Positions 48,234 through 59,927 of a stretch of 64,000 bases of DNA are shown in pieces. Source of the DNA: Trifolium pratense (Eukaryota; Streptophyta; Magnoliopsida; Fabales; Fabaceae). The translations under genes were made by a program, and so were the position numbers. How positions within the stretch are numbered: position 1 is the first letter of the stretch; every line of letters begins with the position of its first letter. The notes under the pieces were generated by a model. That model was given only the letters and a program-made list of their open reading frames with translations. It made no database searches and had not been told where the DNA came from. Where the stretch lies: assembly GCF_020283565.1 (NCBI RefSeq), contig NC_060061.1:13987362-14051361 (forward strand), written 5' to 3'.

Positions 48234-48851
48234 TTAAGAAGCAAAGCCTTTCTTCAAAGTTTGAATGGTGGAAACATTAGTCTTGAAAGCCAAAGCCAAG
48301 ACATTATCATCAATGGTGGTGTTAAACAATGTATTAGGAATTGAAACAGTTCCAGCATTAGCACTACCAAAGGCAGAAAAAGCCAAAGCAGGTTTTTGTG
48401 TATCAGAATTGTGTTGAAAGTGCACAAGTCCCTTTGGAAACACAAATATGTCACCAGGTTGTAGTGTTTGAGTAAAAAGCTTATTGGTTGTGTCCACAAA
48501 TCCAACTTGAAGGGAACCCTTAGCAAGGAAAAGTAGCTCGGAGGAACGAGGGTGTGTGTGTGGTGGATTTATACTCCCAGGTGGGAATTCAAGAGCAGCA
48601 TATGACACACTTTGTCCATCCAGAGCTGGAAATTCTGTTCTGCTTGCTTTCAATGCCTTGAAAGTTGAGGGTTGTGTGTTTGGTGGAAGAAGGACACGGA
48701 AACCGGTGAAAGTGAAGAAGCTCCCGTCTACTTGGCTTCCATTTGGAGCTATGAAGTCAGTGAGGATGTCTGGATCACTAGCCAATGTTATCTGCACAAT
48801 GGTAAATGCAGATATAATCAGTGTGAGGATTTTAGAAGTTGTGGAAGACAT
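48234..48851 (-). CDS. Divergent germin-like protein (cupin) without cysteines
   Basis: Germin-like proteins are secreted cupins; some have superoxide dismutase or oxalate oxidase activity through a bound Mn. This single-exon gene encodes 205 aa: signal peptide (about 1-24), then DPDILTDFIAPNGSQVDGSF. The first cupin motif is PPHTHPRSSELLFLAKG (H98, H100, E105) and the second is PGDIFVFPKGLVHFQHN (H144), so all four metal ligands are present. The protein has no cysteine at all, whereas classic germins have two N-terminal cysteines in a disulfide. This fits an atypical germin-like subgroup. The ATG at 48851-48849 directly precedes the signal peptide. Enzyme activity cannot be inferred. Confidence 0.93.
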   Translation of the reverse strand: MSSTTSKILTLIISAFTIVQITLASDPDILTDFIAPNGSQVDGSFFTFTGFRVLLPPNTQPSTFKALKASRTEFPALDGQSVSYAALEFPPGSINPPHTHPRSSELLFLAKGSLQVGFVDTTNKLFTQTLQPGDIFVFPKGLVHFQHNSDTQKPALAFSAFGSANAGTVSIPNTLFNTTIDDNVLALAFKTNVSTIQTLKKGFAS

Positions 48852-49404
48852 AGTTTATGATTGGATGGAATGTTTTCAAATGAGGTTACTAAGGAAAACT
48901 TAGAACAATGAATGAAAGATGTGTTGTTTGAACTTCCGGAATGGTGTATTTATAGTGGTTTCTGCATATATGCTGCCAATTTTTATTGTAACATGTATGG
49001 AGATTTCAAGGTAACTTTTTTTTTGCTATCTGCAGCCGTTTTCTTGTGCCATTTAGCCACTAAAAGACACCACAGAATTTTGGCCCCAGGTGGGAACGAC
49101 ATTCCCTACTAGGAAATACACAGACATCCAAAATCTTATATCTATAAAAGAAAAGAACTTCTCGGGAGGGCAATAATATAACTATTAGTAAATCATGGTT
49201 AAATTGCTGACCTGTTAAAGATATTCTCGGGACTTCTGTAAGTCATGGTTACTTAACAATTTTTTGTCATACTTTAGTTATCTCCTATCCGAACTCTGAA
49301 TTACCCGAGTTTCCTTCCCCTGAGAATCGGAGAGTTAAGACAAAGATTCATAAATTTCTCAAATTCGATACACATATAACAGAGAAATCAGAAAGCAACT
49401 TATT
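48852..49404. other. Region between germin-like and BBE-like genes
   Basis: It contains the promoter of the germin-like gene (a TATA-like 'tatttatagtgg' stretch reads CACTATAAATA on the gene strand at ~48958-48948) and the 3' flank of the BBE-like copy. No other gene. Confidence 0.45.
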
Positions 49405-51083
49405 TTACATTATGGCATGTCCTGCTCCGGGGAATTCTAATTGCATCCCTTCTACACAAGGCAATGTATTATGCTCTATTGTTATGTTATCAAAACGAGA
49501 AAGAGAAGGTATGCTTTGTTCATTTCTGAAGAAGTTTAGAGGATCTACACTGGTCTTAACCTTGACCAATTTCTTGAAGTTGTTCTTGAAATACTTAAGT
49601 CCCCAAATACTAGCTTGCTTGTAGCTTGTGTATCCATTGTTATTATTCACTCCAATGTCAAGGTCTCTATAATTCACATATGCAGCTCTTGGAGACTTTG
49701 AAACAAAAGGTTCCATATAACTGTAGAGCCTTCTAATCCAATTGATGTGCCTCTTTTCCACCTCATCACCTTCTTCATGCCAAAAAACCAAGTGCTGAAT
49801 TTGGTAAATGTTTCCAGCTCTATGTGGGAATGGAATTTCCATCTCTAAAATCTCATCCATTCTGCCTCCATAAGGAGTGAGTATCAACACTGCCCTTTTC
49901 GCCTCGTCTTCGTAAAACATTGGCCATAATCCTTCGAATCCAATATTAGGAATTGAATCTCTAACATAATCAGATTTTGCCTTGAAAAACAACACACCAC
50001 TATGAGTTCTACTCAACAAAACTTCAAGTGGTTGACCAGTTGTAAATCCAGCAAGGTAGAGAACTGATTCAATCCAACTCATCTCAGTACAATCTTCTCT
50101 AACCAAACCAAGTTCTGGAAACTCCTCTTGCATCAAGGGAATAAGTCTATCTACACCTCCAAGAAACAAGGATTCAAATGTGACTTTTACTGTTAGCTTC
50201 CTTGCTTGAGCACTTGAATTTACTCTCTCCAGAATGATCCTAATGTTTAGATCACCATCAAGCTTATTTGCCACCAACTGCCACTTGTGAATAAGATTGG
50301 TTGCATTTTGTTCTAGTGTCCTAAAAACATTGAACAATGTCACAGTTGATGGAACATGAACTAGTTTTATCTTCCATGCTATGATAACTCCAAAGCTTGC
50401 TCCTCCACCACCTCTAATAGCCCAAAACAAATCCTCGCCCATTGATTCTCTGTCAAGAACCCTACCATTCACATCAATTATGTGAGCGTCAAGTATATTA
50501 TCGGCCGAAAGACCATATTTACGCATCAAGAATCCATAGCCGCCGCCACTGATGAGTCCGCTAATACCAACAGTAGGACAAACACCTGCAGGAAAGCTGA
50601 GAGTCCTGCTTTGTTGGCTAATTTTGTACAGAAGTTCGCCAACAGTTGCTCCTCCTTGAACCCATGCATTACTATTTTCTACGTCTACTTGGATTTCTCG
50701 AAAGTTTATGAGATCAATGACAACAAATGGAACTTCAGAAACATAGGACATACCTTCATAGTCATGTCCACCACTTCGAACTCGAATCTGCATGTCATGG
50801 CGTTGGGAACAGATTATGGTGGCTTAAATTTCTGGTACTTCAAGAGGTGTCACAATGACAAGAGGTTTTGCAGTTGTGTTAGATGTGAATCTAAGATTTT
50901 GAACGGAAAACCGAAGCATAGATGAGTATGAGTGTGTTTGGGTGTACACAAACTTAGAGATTGAGTGGAGTTATGACTAGAATAACCTTTAAGACATTGA
51001 ATGAAGTTTTCATGATTATCAGCTGCAGTAAAAGAAAATAACAAAGCAATTGCAACAACAGTAAAATATGAGGTTAGAGGCAT
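49405..51083 (-). pseudogene. Berberine bridge enzyme-like FAD oxidase, disabled by a frameshift and a nonsense codon
   Basis: BBE-like enzymes are secreted flavoproteins that oxidise monolignols, oligosaccharides or alkaloids with bicovalent FAD. The ATG (51083-51081) starts a signal peptide MPLTSYFTVVAIALLFSFTA and NFIQCLK. Near 50965 the frame shifts: the homologous reading continues as [20 protein letters not shown] in another frame. TAA (50826-50824) then replaces the Gln of the family's EIQATIICS. Downstream the frame is intact for 462 aa, including RSGGHDYEG (His site) and GVCPTVGISGLISGGGYG (Cys site), both FAD-attachment residues. The C-terminus runs past the usual SIPPL-type end for ~30 residues (FDNITIEHNTLPCVEGMQL...), suggesting loss of the original stop. 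It is probably a recent pseudogene, unless the two lesions are assembly errors. Confidence 0.8.
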
Positions 51084-52905
51084 ATTTGTTGATGATGGTG
51101 TTGTGTGTGTGTGTTTGTAAATTGAGAAATAACAAGTCTCTAAGTTGTAGTAGCCATGTCAGAGTTCAACTTCTTATTTTAAGATCCAAAAGTTGGTGTG
51201 TAAACATGCATGAGATTTATAATCTTTTTTTAAACTCTTGTACTTAAAAAAGTTTAAGCTACAGCAGATCCGTGATCTTTGAAACAAGACAAACCTTGAA
51301 CAGTTGAACTCATTAAGCTGACTCTAAATATTTAATAACTGAACCTGATTAGAACATAAACAGCAATAATAATATATATCTGCTTAAAACTTATAAAGCA
51401 CATATTATAGATCAGTGGACTTGGACCAACTATTATCAGGTCTTCAAGCCTAAAGCTGATAGTGGTTAGGGTGAAAGCATCATTATTTATTCAACCTGAA
51501 TCTTCTAAGAAAATGAAAAGGAAAACTTCTGTGATAATCATTTTGTGTGGCACTATCTTCTTAAACTATAGATATGGTAATCCAAATTCAGTATTTCATG
51601 CAGAAAAGTGGCCATCTAAAAATTCATGTGGTTGGTGGTGAGATTCACCAGCTCACAATTAGAGTAATGTATCCAATAATTTAGTTCAAGAGACCAGAGG
51701 CACATGTGCTTCTAGCAATAAACAAATAAATAAAATAAAGTGGAAAAATTAGTATAATATTGAAAAGCTTCTAGCAATAAACAAATAAATAAAATAAAGT
51801 GCAAAAATTAGTATAATATTGAAAAATGAGCAACAGCAAGCAAAGCACTAACAAAGTTAGATTCACAAATTAATATAATATTAACCAGAACATGAAGCTA
51901 CAATAACAAGCACATGTCACTAAGCTTCGCCAATCTTGAAAACGAAAAAATACAGCACGCTACCCATTCTAAAGATACAAGAACCAATTCACAAAATAAA
52001 AACTAGACAAAGTTATAGTAGTTTCCTAGAAACAAATACAAAAATTATATACAGTTTAATTGCACCCAAAAATCATGCACAATTTCATGCTCTAATAGCA
52101 TAGATAACACAACATAACACAATATTGTACAGTAACAGCAGCACCTTTCATGACCAAGTATCAGCAACCACCTTGCAACTCTGGTGAATGTAGGATTTCC
52201 TTGCAATAACAATTACATGAATATGATCTCCTGATGAATCAAGTGAGCATATAGGAAGATACTCCAATAACCACTGCTTTAGAATTATAACTTGAAAAGC
52301 AACGGTAGAAGCAATATGACCGAAAAATTCAACAGCTCCGCACCAAATGATCAACCAACTGCGCACACCCATTGCAAATTTACAATCTCCTGCTGGCCGC
52401 ATACCTCCTTAGACAGGAAAGAGCACTTGGTTGGAATGGAAGAGTCTGTCTCCTTAATTCTCCAATTTCCTCCTTCAATCACAAGATTCAGACAAGGCTC
52501 CTCTAAAGTGAGCAATTCACTTTATGAGTGGCTACAATATCAACCCTTGATTTTCTCACTTTAGAGAAGCCAACTCCAGAAGATCCATTTTGCAAGATAA
52601 GAAGTCATTGCTTCTTCTCGTTTGGCATAAAGGTAAAAATTTTAGCTTCGCGGAACTCTTGCTACTGCAGTCTTGCCTTTTGGTGAATTTATCTTCAACA
52701 CGGGGTCAACATGGTGAGCAATACAGGAGGTGATAGATATAAACAAACCAGTGAGGTTCAACTCCAGTACATATATGCAAACAAACATTGCTTTTCATGG
52801 ATATATTTTCCACCAGTCTAAACCCAAGATGTGTATGTATTAACTTGAGAAATAGAGGATAAATTTGACCTTCTCAGTGCCAATATAGGAAGTGATCAAC
52901 AGCAT
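51084..52905. other. Region between BBE-like copy and MAPKKK gene
   Basis: It contains the BBE-like promoter and the probable 3' untranslated region of the kinase gene (roughly 52140-52905). The only structured feature is a 59-bp tandem duplication. No other gene seen. Confidence 0.4.
51708..51825. repeat. 59-bp tandem duplication (two units)
   Basis: The unit starting gcttctagcaataaac occurs at 51708 and 51767 and differs by about one base (gtggaaa/gtgcaaa). A recent local slippage or duplication. Confidence 0.9.
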
Positions 52906-55900
52906 TTAAGGCCGAATAATAATATTAATACGTGGAGAACCTGAACTTGATCGTCTCCTTAGAAATGGATGATCCGATAGCTGAGCTGCAGTTGGGCGTT
53001 TACTTGGGTTAACTTGTAAGCATTTAAGAATGAAATCTCGGGCATCTTTAGATAGATATTCAGGAATGGGTGGGGGTTCACCCCTGCCAATCCGAAATAT
53101 TGCTTGCATCTGTAGTGACATAAAAATATAATGTGCATATTATTAGTATTACCACCCATTGTCCAATTTGAGAAGTATCAAATCAAGAAGATTATAATAA
53201 GTGTTACATACTCCTTCCAAATCAAAGTAAGGTGGCTTCCTTGTCAGCATCTCTAAAACCGTACACCCTAAGCTCCATATATCAGCTGCTAGCCCGTAAC
53301 CTTGGTTCCTTAAGTTAACAACCTAATGTCAAAAAAAATTGAAGTTAAACGAGTCAAAATTTAAAAACTCACTTGCATAAAAATTCGTTTATCATGAAAA
53401 TAAATGGAAGTACATACTACAGTAAATGAATTAGATAGGCATATTATTTCATTCTAGTTCATCATTTTGAAGGCATTATAGAAAAGATTGTACAAGGGCA
53501 GAGGTATACCTCAGGGGCCATCCAGTATGGGGAGCCTTTGCTTGATTTAACATCATTCAACTTTGTTGCCTGAGAATGTATAAGAACTAGAATTATGAAT
53601 TATATGATTTTGAGCAGCCAGCATTTGGACTGTGTACTGGTAAGATGCCGAAAAAGAGAAATTCAGTTTTGTCGAAGATTACCTTTGCCAATCCAAAATC
53701 TGCAAGCTTGACCGACCCATTTACATCAACCAGTATATTGGCACACTTGATATCCCTTTAAAATGAAATATTTGAATTAAAAAGATTAGAGCGCAGCAAG
53801 TCAATACAAACTCAACATAAATCAGAAATCAATTAACAAACACCGCATCCAAATTTCATCTTTTTTTGCAGTGGTTCAAAGTGGCGCACTTTTCATATTG
53901 TAATAAAAAATCACTGCAGAAAGATTTACTGGATGCAAATTATTTGGTAAAAAGATTTACTGTTGTAGTTTTAAATTCAAATGGATACACAAGAATGCTT
54001 ATAAAAAAAATTTTAAAAAAAAAAAAGAAAGAGGATTCACAAGACCAAAATTTCTACATATAAATATACTTTGAAAATCATGAGCAACACAAAGTTTAAT
54101 AAGGTACAAACAAATTATAGAAGCTGGAATAGAAAGAACGCTTAATTTAAGAAATAGGAGAGAATACTCTATTCACAATTACGATATTCAAAATCTCCTC
54201 TCTATCATTGTATTCCCCTATTTATACAGATTCTCTAACTAAACAAATACCTCACTAACTCTCTAACTAAACAAATACCTCACTAACTTCTATAACAACT
54301 CATAACTACTTAACTACTCAAATTTTCCTTAATTCTATATCCTAACATAAACCTGTAAGATATCCCCTGACATCCAGATTCTACCTGGAATACGATTCTA
54401 AAAAACTTGTAAAGAACCTCCTCTACCACAATTAATTGTAACAACTAACAACATAAACCAAACTGACTAACTTAGTGGAATACTGAGAAATAAAATTGCT
54501 ATTGTTGTAGACATAGACATAGTCATTAAATTGCATCATGATAACAAAATCTCTCATGTTACCTATGGACCACATCACGTTCATGAAGATACTTCAAGCC
54601 ATTTAAAATTTGTCTTGTGTATGCAGAAACTTGAGAATCATTTAGGTGATAGCTTTGATAAAGACTGGCCAACGACCCTTTTGACACAAGCTCGAGGAAT
54701 ATATACAGTGTGCTTTCAGTCTGAGAAATCCAAAATATAAATATATAAATAACAAAAAATATATATATAAGAAAGCACAAATTTTGATCAGAACTAGACA
54801 AAAATGATAATTTGACTGAGTAAATCCTTAATTTGGTCCTCAGATACTTCGATATCAATTTGGTCTACAAAAGATTAGTGACATCAAATTGGTCCTCAAA
54901 CGAATTTTGATCATAGCATGACATCTTAAAACTATAACTTTTGAGTTATTTCGATGTCAAAAATTTGTTATTTGAGGACTAAAACCGGAATTTACTCTAT
55001 ATTAAAGAGTGGATAGCAAAACAAAGACTTGTGTATTATTCAATAAGCACAATTTGCAATACAAACAGGAAAAATGTGTAACTAAAGGAAAAATATATAA
55101 CTAAATGCTATCTTATTCCAGTAGCCCTCTGGTATCTCGTTACATCCATTCAATAATACAAAGATATATCATTTCACCTTCCCATCACAGTAAACAAAAG
55201 ATAATGTGATATAACGCCTACCATAATTTCCAAGGTTCTAAATGACGAAAGTGATTTTTCAGCAAAGAAAATACCATCAAACTTGGAAAATGCTTAATTC
55301 AAATGCCTCAGTAATAAAAATGCAATGAAACTCTGGCAGAATAAAATATGCTTGTACACTAGATAAGAACATACCTTGTCTGAGCCATAATATCGAACTA
55401 TGTTATCATGTTGAAACCGACTCAAAAGAGATATTTCCTGAAAGGAAGTTCAGAAAGATTATACATAAAAAAATACTAACATAAGATGGAATGAACAAAT
55501 CATAAGATTGAATTGGAAGAGTAAGTCCCACCTGCTGAAGTTGGAAAATGCTCTGCTTTCCCTGGCTACCATCATCCAGCAAAGACACCTCCTTGACCGC
55601 AAAAAAGAATCCATCGCTGTAAGAAAAGAAAAAGCATATTTCGTCAGTCAAAACAAGGAATATTATAAAGGTTAAAAAATTGGTTGACTTAATGGTCATT
55701 AGAATAAGATTGATATAAAACAATTGGATGTTATGTTTTATCAGCTATGGATACATAGAAACGACTTCCATTACTGTAGATTTCAAAAATAAAACTAGAA
55801 AATCAAAGCCAACCGACGACCAATACTTAGATAAGGAAGATACAATTAAATCAACTTCCCAATATTTTAAACTCCAATGCTATATTCTAAATAATCCCAT

Positions 55901-57116
55901 CTTAATACCAACTATAAAAGGTCACTCTAGCAGATCATTTCCGTCTCTCAAAAACAAAATGGAATAAACCACTAGCAGAACTAGAGAGATTTTTCCAAGT
56001 TACAACTAATCTATTGAGGAGAAACTCTCCAAGCTCATTGTTATAGAACACATAATGAAACTAACAACCCGAGTCCATGTGGTACACACAAACAATTTTC
56101 AAAGATCCTACCGATTAAGGCTTTGTTTGGATAAACAACTTAATTAAGTGTTGGATAAGTGCTTAGGTATAAGTTATTTCTATAACAAAAGATAAAATAA
56201 GCCAATTTGTTTTCATATAAGCAATAAGTTGTTTTCATAAGTTATCCGGAAGGCTTATGGAAATAAGCTGAAAACAGCTTATGAACATGTCACATGTTGT
56301 TTCTACAAGCTCTCCCAAACAGTCTCGCAAGTGTTTGTGCTAATAGATAAGCTCAAATGAGCTATAATAGAAACAGACCCTAAATTAAACAGCTCTAAAA
56401 CCATCCTTATAAAGATTTGCCAAATGGGCATACTTTTCATCAGATGATCAATGTTTCCTTTCAAACAGCGAGATAAATTAAATTATGCATTAAACATACT
56501 ACAAAAAACTAAATAAATTGTGTAACTGAACCAAAAAAGGAAAGAATACTGACTCAGTGAAGCATTCATAAACAGTTCCAAAAGAACCCTTTCCCAAAAT
56601 GGCACCTTTTTGCCAAGAAGAAAAAGTGGGTTTAATCCATCCAGAAGGAGGAAACAAATTCCTCTCAGCAACACCATCACTATCATAATCATGAGAAGTA
56701 GTAAAAGAACCAGAATCAGTAAAAAGCACACTCCTTTCACCATTTATGAGTGGATCAACAACAACCCTAACACCATGTTCACCCGAAGAAGAAGGAGAAT
56801 CTCTAACAGCAACAACAGCAACATCATCAGCAACCGAAATTGTAGAAACAGAGCGAACCTTTCTAGCTTCCCAATCTTGAGTTGGGATAGCAAAATCTTC
56901 AGGTCCAGAAAGACCCAAACTTTGAAAAATTCGATCGAATTCGCCATCGATGCCTAATACACGGAGACTGGTTTCTTCGTCGGAGGAAGATGGAATTGGA
57001 GATGGAGAAGTAACGGCGGCGGCGACGGTGGTGGGTTGGTAATTGATGTTTTTTTTGGCGTTCAATCGCTCCAATCGTGGCGGTTTTTTGGTCTTGGTCT
57101 TTCGCATCCACTCCAT
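52906..57116 (-). CDS. MEKK1-type MAP kinase kinase kinase
   Basis: MEKK-type kinases sit at the top of MAPK cascades and phosphorylate MKKs in stress and immune signalling. There are eight exons (minus): 56554-57116, 55532-55616, 55375-55437, 54563-54720, 53683-53755, 53510-53569, 53212-53322 and 52906-53109. GT-AG borders and phases agree, giving 438 aa from the ATG at 57116-57114 ([11 protein letters not shown]). The frame is open further upstream, but only to a TTG. A basic N-terminus and Ser-rich region (1-165) precede the kinase domain: GKGSFG (175-180), K196, HRD with D291, DFG (309-311), GSPYWMAPE (to 334), [30 protein letters not shown], then a short tail [12 protein letters not shown]. 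Family placement is by resemblance to Arabidopsis MEKK1-3; the exact paralogue is undecided. Confidence 0.94.
54130..54347 (-). repeat. Possible solo-LTR relic in a kinase intron
   Basis: The minus strand begins TGTTAGGATATAGAATTAAG, has a promoter-like CTGTATAAATAGGGG and a 28-bp tandem duplication (54233-54288, unit ctctaactaaacaaatacct...). It looks like part of an LTR (U3 with TATA). I found no terminal CA or target duplication, so the right border is open. Confidence 0.4.
54818..54997. mobile_element. MITE in a kinase intron
   Basis: The inverted ends gagtaaat-cttaatttggtcctc and (reverse-complemented) gagtaaattccggttttagtcctc give ~24 bp of imperfect match, and the centre is AT-rich. 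The 180-bp unit shares 'tttggtcct' words with the 9165-9449 MITE but is not the same family. Confidence 0.7.
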
Positions 57117-57439
57117 TGTTGTTGGTGCTGTTTCCTTGCAGTTTCTTTTGTTGTCAGTGTTTTTTGTGGCTGCTGGAGGAAGCAAAATCGAAGAAATTAT
57201 GATTATTGGTTTTATTTTATCTTTGCGTTTGTTTTACAGCTAGTTTGTTTGTCTGTGCTATTGCCATTTGGATTAATTGTCAGATTATTGTTTTTTTCTA
57301 TTTACTTGCTATTTCTGGTAATCATTGCCATTTTTTTTAAAGGAGTGATAATCATTGCATAATTTCTTTTTTCCTTTTTTTTTTCATCGACATAATTATT
57401 TTTTTTATGGAAATGATAGAAAATAGAGAGGATCTCAAC
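57117..57439. other. 5' flank of the MAPKKK gene
   Basis: Promoter and leader on the minus-strand gene's upstream side. No clear TATA box, no other gene. Confidence 0.4.
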
Positions 57440-57778
57440 TAATGTTTTAAAACCAGAACCGGTGATCGACCCGGCCAAGACACTGAGTCACTGGTTTACT
57501 GGTCGGACCAGTGGGTCACTGGTCAGACCGCATGACTATTGGCCCGGCTTATAATAAAAATTTAAATATATTGACTTCAATTTCATAAAATAAAATTTAA
57601 TAAAAAACATTTCCTTTGAAACTTGTTTTCAATAAAATTTCATGTATTTAAAAGAAAAAACACGATTATGCTATAATAATATTTTAAATAAATTAAAATA
57701 TTTTATTGAGTAAATTAAAATATTATTATATCATAATTTTGTTAGAACAACATAATATATTAGGTTAAAATAAAATGA

Positions 57779-57820
<42 letters not shown>

Positions 57821-58231
57821 AAAATCAAATTTAAAATAACAAGGAAAAAAATGATCAATGCATTTATTAATACATGTCATGGTGTTTCTTAAATAATATT
57901 AAATATAATTCAATAATATAAATTATCACATAAATTCATGTGGCCAAGTGGTTCTAGTTATGTTTTCCTATGTAAAAGGCTTGGGTTCGATTCCCTTGTG
58001 CAACATATTTGAAATATTTTTGAAATTAATGTTTATTCTCTCCCCAAAACCGGTTCGGTTCGCGTGCGGGTTTCAACGGTTCCCGGTTCAACCGATGAAC
58101 TGACCGGTTCAAGGCGGGTTACCGCGGGTCATTTGCAGAACCGGTTCTGCAGCTTATCCAGACCGCTCATGCTACCGGTTCCCGGCCGGACCGGTCAGAC
58201 CGGCCGGTCCGGTCCGGTTTTTAAAACTATG
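57440..58231 (+). mobile_element. hAT-like element with GC-rich ends and internal tRNA-like module (copy B)
   Basis: The ends (taatgttttaaaacc...ccggtttttaaaactatg) are flanked by an 8-bp duplication atctcaac (57432-57439, 58232-58239). The interior has a (TA)n run (57784-57816). On the plus strand it carries TGGCCAAGTGG (A box, ~57951-57961) and GGTTCGATTCCC (B box, ~57985-57996). Both the CCGG-rich ends and the tRNA-like module correspond to copy A when one copy is inverted. Length 792 bp, no ORF. Confidence 0.88.
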
Positions 58232-58354
58232 ATCTCAACTCACAAAGAATAACTGACTTTTTTTTTTTCGCAAACAAATTTAGTGCATTTCATTCATAAT
58301 AATAGGTTCAATACAAGGTGGACAAAAATTATTGTACCGGGCCATGGACCAGGG

Positions 58355-58869
58355 TGTGATTTGTTAAGGCCCAATACGAAAAAGCCCAATGGGAGCATCT
58401 AAAGGAGAAGCATGAAAACAACCATGAAAAACACATGATAACGCATGATCCACCATGACTTGGAGAAGAAGGAAGAAACTTGGAGAAGAAGGAAGAAGCT
58501 TGGAGAAGAAGGAAAAGAAACCGCCCACTACCCATGAATTCCTCTCCAAGCAAGGCGGTTATCAAGCAACAAGAGGGAGATTTTTTGCCTATAAATAAGG
58601 TCTGTTTCAAGAGAAGAAGAGGACAATAATTTTTCACTGATTCTACATAGACAGTTGATTCATTCTACACAATTTCTTCATTCTTGCAAAGAGAATCAAT
58701 TTTTTCTCTGACATACATGTATCAGTTATCAATCTTGAATAATACAAACCCCCTATGTTCTGATCATCTTCATCTGACTTATAAAACTCCCAGGGTTGTT
58801 GGAATTGAACCAAGTGTAATCACACCAGTTAATCAATAATATAACCCCCTTATGTTCTTCACCGGAACA
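58355..58869 (+). mobile_element. 5' LTR of a gypsy-type retrotransposon
   Basis: This segment starts TGTGATTTGTTAAGGCCCA and ends ...CGGAACA. It contains a tandem run of cttggagaagaaggaa units (58457-58515) and a TATA box (CTATAAATAAGG, ~58590). The primer site follows directly. The proposed left border rests on the TG start only. No right-hand LTR is in view. Confidence 0.7.
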
Positions 58870-58872
58870 TTT

Positions 58873-58890
58873 TGGCGCCCACCGTGGGGC
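58873..58890 (+). other. Primer binding site complementary to tRNA-Lys
   Basis: TGGCGCCCACCGTGGGGC is the exact complement of the 3' end of plant tRNA-Lys(CUU) plus CCA as I remember that tRNA. It lies three bases after the LTR end. Confidence 0.8.
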
Positions 58891-59499
58891 CTCGGTAAAA
58901 CGATTCCCAGGCCTCAAGTTTTTCATCCATGGCGGACGATCTTGGGAGGCAGATGAGAAAGAAGCAGACGTTACAAACTTGACATCTCTTTTGGATATAT
59001 CTCTATGTTCTTATTATTATTATTATTATTATAGTTTGGATCCGGATTTTGTTTGGCTCCACTCATCAATAAAGAAAGAAGCGTGTATACAGAGAATCGC
59101 ATCGCGTCTTCGTCTTCGCATCGCCAGGTCGTGTTTTGTTCCAAAACTCACGCGTCCTCTGCAGCACCAACGTTGTGCATCACTGAGATAGAAGGCTTTA
59201 TTCATACGTTTTCGTTGTTGTCGCTGTTGGCCAAGCTCCAGGCGGAAACAATGAAGTCGCTATCACCGCCGTTATATTCGTTAAGAAATCGCCTCCGACG
59301 TCAGTTGTGGAGAAATTGTCATCGCCGCGGTCGGTTATGGAGGAATCGCCATCTCACCGTCGGTCGTTCTGTTTGTCTCGATCAGGTGTTAACATTCTTT
59401 TCTTTTAACCTACTATTTAATCATATAGTTTTCACTAGTTCTATTTTAACAAACATGCTATTTGTACATGTGTATATATTGTCGGTTTCAACATGATTG
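58891..59499 (+). other. Gag-start fragment and unassigned GC-richer exon-like segment
   Basis: Just after the primer site ATGGCGGACGATCTTGGGAG could begin gag, but the element breaks off near 58980. From ~59000 to 59393 the DNA is GC-richer than its surroundings, with a possible splice donor CAG|GTGTTA at 59390-59395. One frame reads NNEVAITAVIFVKKSPPTSV and another starts MKSLSPPLYSLRNRLRRQLW. I recognise no family and cannot choose a frame; it may be a first exon or captured gene sequence. Confidence 0.3.
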
Positions 59500-59927
59500 A
59501 TTTATAGTTTATGAATCATGTTTTATGGCCATCGATACCCAAGAAATTAATTTCATTAACGAGTAAACGAGAAGAGAACCAACTAGTACTTATGTTTTTA
59601 AGATTGACTACTAAAAATCACTGCCCCTGTTTGTTGCTGCTGTCAAAATCGTTTTTGAATTATTCAAATAAAATTTGGTTTTACATCTGCTTGTTTGTTC
59701 ACTTTTAAATGAAAGTTGTGCAGTGAACTTATGATTAAGATTTTTAACAGAGTCGGTGGTGCACGTAATAATGAATTGGAAAGTAAATCGGAATTTTGAT
59801 AAGGATAACCGTAAGTTCGAACTTTGCAGAAAGGTCGTGTTCAGTGATGATAAAATAAAACCACATACTTCTATTTAGATAAGACGTGGGTTCTTTGAAT
59901 TTAATGTTACTGAGTGATATGTGTTAA

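Noticed and set aside
52148..52402. 84-aa minus-strand frame downstream of the kinase
   Set aside because: No domain, no splice links to the kinase exons; likely 3' untranslated or intergenic sequence.
57949..58010. A tRNA-Ser/Leu gene
   Set aside because: Only the A and B boxes fit; stems do not pair and the sequence is part of a repeated hAT-like element.
58329..58637. 102-aa minus-strand open frame
   Set aside because: It lies antisense within the gypsy-type LTR and is made largely of the GAAGAAGGAA repeat read in reverse.
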